Source: PFJX01 sp964646585 (lineage in GTDB: Bacteria; Pseudomonadota; Gammaproteobacteria; Burkholderiales; Thiobacillaceae). Taken from it: 12,626 nucleotides of DNA. The DNA is taken from positions 1 to 12,626 of the forward strand of contig CAZYEY010000056.1 in assembly GCA_964646585.1 (NCBI GenBank), written 5' to 3'. Below, in pieces: positions 9,709 through 12,626 of the stretch. The notes below the pieces were generated by a model. The model was not told where the DNA came from. It searched no databases and was given only the letters and a program-made list of their open reading frames with translations. The position numbers and the translations under genes were made by a program. The stretch's first letter is position 1; each line of letters opens with the position of its first letter.

Positions 9709-10763
9709 GGCGCCTCCTCCGGCGCTTCGGCCTCTTTGGGTTCCGCGCCTCGCCGATGCGTATCCAGGTGGGCCATGATGGCAAAGACCATGGGCTGACA
9801 GCCTTCACCGGAAATGGCGGAAATGGGGAAGACAGGACCATCCCAGCCGTATTCGCGGACGAAATCGGCGATGCGGTCAGCCCGCTCCGCCTCCGGAACC
9901 AGGTCGGTCTTGTTCAGCACCAGCCAGCGGGGCTTGCGATGGAGGGTCTCGTCGTACTTGCGCAGTTCCTCGACGATGGCCCGGGCCTCGTGCACCGGAT
10001 CGGCCTCCGGGTCGAAGGGGGCCAGGTCCACCAGATGCAAGAGCAGGCGGGTGCGGGCCAGATGGCGCAGAAACTGGTGGCCCAGGCCGGCACCCTCGGC
10101 GGCGCCCTCGATCAGACCGGGGATGTCGGCCACCACGAAGCTGCGGTCGGCATCCACCCGCACCACCCCCAAATTGGGATGCAGGGTGGTGAATGGGTAG
10201 TCGGCCACCTTGGGCTTGGCGGCGGAGATGGCGCGGATCAGGGTGGATTTGCCGGCGTTGGGCATGCCCAAGAGGCCCACGTCCGCCAGCACCTTGAGCT
10301 CCAGGCGCAGGCGGCGTTCCTCACCGGGCTCCCCAGGGGTGCACTGGCGCGGCGCCCGATTGGTGCTGGATTTGAAATGCAGGTTGCCCAGACCTCCCCT
10401 GCCCCCCTTGGCGATCAGGGCCTTCTGGCCATCCTTTGCCAGGTCGGCGATGACCTCGCCAGTGTCCGCGTCCTGGAAGACCGTACCCACCGGCACCTTC
10501 AGGACCAGATCGTCGCCGCCCCTGCCATAGCAATCGCTGCCCCTTCCGTTCTCGCCATTCCTGGCCTTGAAGGAACGGGTATAGCGATATTCCACCAGGG
10601 TGTTCAGGTTTCGGTCGGCCTGAGCCCAGATACTGCCTCCCCGGCCGCCGTCGCCCCCGTCCGGGCCGCCCATGGGGATGAACTTCTCCCGGCGGAAGGA
10701 GGCGCAGCCGTTGCCCCCGTTGCCGGCAGCAACGTCGATCAGGGCTTCATCGATGAATTTCAT
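9705..10763 (-). CDS. obgE: GTPase ObgE/CgtA
   Basis: Obg is a conserved GTPase that binds the 50S ribosomal subunit late in assembly and links ribosome maturation to growth and stress. The 352-residue product has the glycine-rich Obg domain (about 1-158) and then the G domain: G1 GMPNAGKST (166-174), switch FTT (191-193), G3 DIPG (213-216), G4 NKTD (284-287) and G5 SAIS (315-318). It ends in a short acidic tail (EPKEAEAPEE) and is shorter than the 390-residue E. coli protein; there is no OCT domain. It lies downstream of rplU-rpmA, the usual arrangement, but an intrinsic terminator separates them, so expression needs read-through or a promoter in the gap. The ribosome-binding site before the ATG is weak. 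It overlaps proB by four bases. Confidence 0.98.
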   Translation of the reverse strand: MKFIDEALIDVAAGNGGNGCASFRREKFIPMGGPDGGDGGRGGSIWAQADRNLNTLVEYRYTRSFKARNGENGRGSDCYGRGGDDLVLKVPVGTVFQDADTGEVIADLAKDGQKALIAKGGRGGLGNLHFKSSTNRAPRQCTPGEPGEERRLRLELKVLADVGLLGMPNAGKSTLIRAISAAKPKVADYPFTTLHPNLGVVRVDADRSFVVADIPGLIEGAAEGAGLGHQFLRHLARTRLLLHLVDLAPFDPEADPVHEARAIVEELRKYDETLHRKPRWLVLNKTDLVPEAERADRIADFVREYGWDGPVFPISAISGEGCQPMVFAIMAHLDTHRRGAEPKEAEAPEEAP

Positions 10764-10792
10764 GGGTTCGGTCTGGCTGGGGGCGTCGAAAC

Positions 10793-10819
10793 AAAAAAGC
10801 CCTATCCGGGGATAGGGCT
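10793..10819 (-). terminator. Intrinsic terminator after rpmA
   Basis: On the - strand AGCCCTAT (complement of 10812-10819) pairs with ATAGGGCT (complement of 10798-10805), with two further possible G-C pairs inside a small loop, and six T residues follow directly (complement of 10793-10798). A strong GC-rich stem plus T-run is the classical rho-independent signature. It lies 22 bases after the rpmA stop and about 30 bases before the obgE start, so it should reduce transcription from the ribosomal-protein genes into obgE-proB. Confidence 0.9.
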
Positions 10820-10841
10820 CTTCTCGTTCCCGGCGGAAGGA

Positions 10842-11105
10842 TCAGGAGGCGACGGGCACCACACTGACGGTGCGACGCTTGTGGGGGCCCTTGACGGTGA
10901 ACTCCACCACGCCATCGACCTTGGCGAACAGGGTGTAGTCCTTGCCCACGCCCACGTTCAAGCCGGGATGGAACTGGGTGCCGCGCTGACGGACCAGGAT
11001 GTTGCCGGCGGGCACGAACTGACCACCGTAACGCTTGACGCCGAGGCGCTTGGATTCGGATTCGCGGCCGTTGCGGGAACTGCCGCCTGCTTTTTTGTGT
11101 GCCAT
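10842..11105 (-). CDS. rpmA: 50S ribosomal protein L27
   Basis: L27 is a large-subunit protein whose N-terminal tail reaches toward the peptidyl-transferase centre. The 87-residue product starts MAHKKAGGSSRNGRESESKR and continues with LGVKRYGGQ, as is standard for the family, and has no N-terminal cleaved extension of the Firmicutes type. It is full length. A GAGGA ribosome site lies about nine bases before the ATG. The gene follows rplU after a 25-base gap in the normal rplU-rpmA order and is followed by an intrinsic terminator. Confidence 0.99.
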   Translation of the reverse strand: MAHKKAGGSSRNGRESESKRLGVKRYGGQFVPAGNILVRQRGTQFHPGLNVGVGKDYTLFAKVDGVVEFTVKGPHKRRTVSVVPVAS

Positions 11106-11130
11106 GTCTGTTGTCCTCGTTCAGGCGGAG

Positions 11131-11445
11131 TTACGCAACGGCGATGCCGTCGATGCGGATTTCCGTGTAATTCTGACGATGCCCCTGGGTCTTGCGGTAG
11201 TGCTTGCGGCGGCGCATCTTGAAAATCATGACCTTGTCGTGGCGGCCATGGGAGAGCACCGTGGCCTTCACGGAGGCGCCCGCCAGCATGGGGGTGCCCA
11301 CCTTGATGTCGGCCCCGTCGGCCACCATCAGGACATCCTTGATTTCCACCTCGCCACCCACTTCCACGGGAAGGCTTTCCACTTTCAATTTGCCGCCAGC
11401 GGCCACCTTGTATTGCTTGCCACCGGTCTTGATCACCGCGTACAT
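11131..11445 (-). CDS. rplU: 50S ribosomal protein L21
   Basis: L21 binds 23S rRNA in the large subunit. The 104-residue product begins MYAVIKTGGKQYKV and ends with the conserved RRRKHYRKTQGHRQ segment and a short beta-strand tail. The frame is open for 39 codons further upstream, but homology, family length and a GGAGA ribosome site eight to nine bases before the ATG all favour the start at 11445. It is the first gene of the rplU-rpmA pair and is transcribed away from the sigma-factor gene, with about 130 bases of shared regulatory DNA. Confidence 0.98.
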   Translation of the reverse strand: MYAVIKTGGKQYKVAAGGKLKVESLPVEVGGEVEIKDVLMVADGADIKVGTPMLAGASVKATVLSHGRHDKVMIFKMRRRKHYRKTQGHRQNYTEIRIDGIAVA

Positions 11446-11483
11446 GCCTGTCTCCAAAACTGGGTCGATCCGGAAAACGTGGC

Positions 11484-11512
11484 ATGTTATCGGAAACTCT
11501 TCCCCATTGCAA
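11484..11512 (-). promoter_or_regulatory. Candidate sigma-70 promoter for rplU-rpmA
   Basis: On the - strand TTGCAA (complement of 11507-11512) and TAACAT (complement of 11484-11489) each match four of six consensus bases, and the spacer is exactly 17 bases. Transcription would start near 11477, giving a leader of roughly 30 bases before the rplU ATG. Position and spacing are good but the match is moderate, so this is a prediction. Confidence 0.5.
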
Positions 11513-11542
11513 ATCAACGATGTATTCGCGATTCGATTTGGG

Positions 11543-11548
11543 TATAGT
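11543..11548 (+). promoter_or_regulatory. Possible -10 box for the ECF sigma operon
   Basis: TATAGT (five of six consensus bases) lies 29 bases before the GTG start, in the divergent intergenic region. No good -35 hexamer is seen 16-18 bases upstream, so the promoter may depend on an activator or on another sigma factor, or the box may be coincidental. Confidence 0.3.
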
Positions 11549-11577
11549 GGCCCCGCATCCACTCAGGACAACCCCGC

Positions 11578-12147
11578 GTGGCTTCCACCCAGGAAATCGA
11601 CGCCTTCCTCGCCGGAGTAGAACGGCGCGCCTTCAAGCATGCTCTGTTCTCGGTGCAGGATCACCACTCCGCCCTGGACATCGTCCAGGACGCCATGTTG
11701 AAGCTGGTGGCGCGCTACGGCGACAAGCCCGCCGAAGAGTTGCCCCTGCTGTTCCAGCGCATTCTCCAGAACGCCATCCACGACCATTTCCGCCGCGCCA
11801 AGGTCAGGGACTTCTGGGTCCGACTGGTGTCACCCTTGCGCGACAAGGACGATGAGGCTGCCGAAACCCTGGAATCCCTCTCCGCCGAATCCACCCTGGA
11901 CGGTAACCGGGTGGCGAGCCCGGAAGAAATCGCCTCTGAAGGGCAACGCATCGCGGCCATCGAGCACGCCCTCAGGGAGTTACCCGCTCGTCAACGGGAA
12001 GCCTTCTTGCTACGTTACTGGGAAGAACTGGATGTCTCCGAAACAGCCAAAGTCATGGGCTGTAGCGAAGGCAGCGTCAAGACCCATTGCTTCCGCGCCG
12101 TCAACGCGCTAGCGGAAAAACTGAGGGAAAGAGGCATCACGCCATGA
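11578..12147 (+). CDS. ECF-type RNA polymerase sigma factor
   Basis: The 189-residue product has a region-2-like segment (about 15-75, including ALDIVQDAMLKLV and LFQRILQNAIHDHFRR), an acidic linker (about 85-125) and a region-4 helix-turn-helix (131-182: LPARQREAFLLRYWEEL, then DVSETAKVMGCSEGSVKTH). It lacks regions 1 and 3, as in extracytoplasmic-function sigma factors. The start is GTG, with AGGA nine bases upstream; no better in-frame start is visible. It overlaps the next gene by four bases (ATGA). Sigma factors of this kind usually direct a small regulon and are held by an anti-sigma factor encoded next door, and the neighbouring one-helix membrane protein is a candidate for that. The inducing signal is unknown. 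Conserved order with DUF3619 and DUF3106 genes is, to my knowledge, a betaproteobacterial trait. Confidence 0.92.
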   Translation: MASTQEIDAFLAGVERRAFKHALFSVQDHHSALDIVQDAMLKLVARYGDKPAEELPLLFQRILQNAIHDHFRRAKVRDFWVRLVSPLRDKDDEAAETLESLSAESTLDGNRVASPEEIASEGQRIAAIEHALRELPARQREAFLLRYWEELDVSETAKVMGCSEGSVKTHCFRAVNALAEKLRERGITP

Positions 12148-12485
12148 ACGAGCAGGCAATCATCCGCATCGCCACCCGTGCCCTGGACCAGGGCACCCGG
12201 GAACTGGATACCGCTACCCTGGCCGCCCTGGCCTCGGCGCGGAATCGGGCCGTCGGCAGTTCGTCGCGGTTGGCCGGGCACGGCTTACTCAGCGATGGCC
12301 AACGTCATCCCTGGCTTGGCCTGGCCATGGCGGCGATCCTCCTGCTGGCGGGGTGGTTCCTGTATCAGGCCCAACGCCCCACAGACTCCGGCGAGGCCGA
12401 CATTCTGCTGCTCACCGACGACCTGCCGCCCAGCGCCGACATCGAACAGGATCTCACCAGATGGCGCAAATCCCAAGGCAACTGA
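12144..12485 (+). CDS. DUF3619-like single-pass membrane protein
   Basis: The 113-residue product has a helical N-terminal part (MNEQAIIRIATRALDQGTR onward), one clear transmembrane segment at about 57-75 (LGLAMAAILLLAGWFLY) and an acidic C-terminal tail (about 82-113). It is recognised mainly by similarity to the DUF3619 family and by position between an ECF sigma factor and a DUF3106-like gene. The start is ATG within the sigma stop (ATGA), which is better than extending the frame upstream inside the sigma gene. A short cytoplasmic domain followed by a membrane anchor, directly after and coupled to a sigma gene, is the arrangement of an anti-sigma factor, but no zinc-binding HxxxCxxC motif is present and the role is unproven. 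Confidence 0.85.
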   Translation: MNEQAIIRIATRALDQGTRELDTATLAALASARNRAVGSSSRLAGHGLLSDGQRHPWLGLAMAAILLLAGWFLYQAQRPTDSGEADILLLTDDLPPSADIEQDLTRWRKSQGN

Positions 12486-12626
12486 TCCTCGGGCTCGGCT
12501 TGATCGCCCTGGTCGCCAGCGCCCGGGCCCGTCCCCTCCGCCTATGGGCCCAACTTACCCCCCAGGCACACACCGCCCTGGCCCCCATCGCCCCCGCCCG
12601 CACGTCCGAGTGCCACCACCCGAGCG
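12461..12626 (+). CDS. DUF3106-like secreted protein, 3' end outside the window
   Basis: The frame opens at ATG 12461, inside the end of the preceding gene (25-base overlap), with AGGA nine bases upstream, and runs to the window edge (55 codons). Residues 1-24 form a signal peptide (basic start, LILGLGLIALVASARA, Ala-x-Ala cleavage). The following LWAQLTPQAHTALAPIAP resembles the repeated W..L.P.Q..AL.P. pattern of DUF3106 proteins. The last ten codons do not continue that pattern, which could be natural divergence or poor sequence at a contig end. The protein is probably periplasmic and of unknown function. Confidence 0.65.
   Translation, partial: MAQIPRQLILGLGLIALVASARARPLRLWAQLTPQAHTALAPIAPARTSECHHPS

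Noticed and set aside
9699..11222. Long open frame (507 codons) on the + strand across obgE, rpmA and part of rplU
   Set aside because: It runs antisense through three certain genes and their terminator; the glycine/histidine-rich product is the mirror of Obg codon bias.
11446..11562. N-terminal extension of L21 by 39 codons
   Set aside because: The extension would cross the candidate promoter, has no homology to L21, and the MYAVIKTGGKQ start has a proper ribosome site.

Overview
The window looks like a high-GC betaproteobacterial chromosome segment, probably from a Nitrosomonadales/Rhodocyclales/Burkholderiales-type organism. The evidence is the order rplU-rpmA-obgE-proB with a divergent ECF sigma factor followed by DUF3619-like and DUF3106-like genes, a set I associate with Betaproteobacteria. 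I cannot name a genus. The window has two halves: an accessory, defence-type region (1 to about 8.5 kb, all on the + strand) and a core housekeeping region (about 8.6 to 12.6 kb).

Accessory half. The left edge holds the last codons of an insertion-sequence transposase and the probable right end of that IS (to about 131). Immediately after it the HsdS reading frame begins mid-protein, so the IS has cut off the native 5' end of hsdS. The rest of the type I restriction specificity gene (to 1326) and a full-length hsdR (1326-4508) follow. hsdM is not in the window; it presumably lies left of the IS. Behind hsdR, with gaps of 9, 6 and 18 bases, come a KAP-family P-loop NTPase (4518-6659), a protein joining an AlbA_2/Schlafen-like N-terminal domain to a GHKL-type ATPase domain and a C-terminal winged-helix-like tail (6666-8219), and a 75-residue protein with two CxxC pairs (8238-8465). 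The tight spacing suggests one transcription unit. The three genes after hsdR are the best candidate here for an uncharacterised defence or accessory module riding on a restriction locus.

Core half. On the - strand, rplU (L21) and rpmA (L27) are followed by a clear intrinsic terminator, then obgE and proB, which overlap by four bases. proB ends convergently against the accessory operon, with about 120 bases between them and no convincing terminator. Divergently from rplU, on the + strand, an ECF-type sigma factor overlaps a one-helix membrane protein (DUF3619-like) by four bases, and that gene overlaps the start of a secreted DUF3106-like protein cut by the window end.

How the genes work together: HsdR needs HsdM and HsdS for sequence-specific DNA translocation and cleavage. 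Here HsdS lacks its extreme N-terminus and probably its native start, so the restriction system may be weakened, silent, or run from a secondary GTG start. The KAP/AlbA-GHKL/zinc-ribbon genes could act with it or independently. The core half supplies ribosome large-subunit proteins, a ribosome-assembly GTPase, the first enzyme of proline synthesis and a small regulatory sigma cassette. No stretch over 300 bases lacks a gene, and I saw no tRNA, rRNA or CRISPR array.
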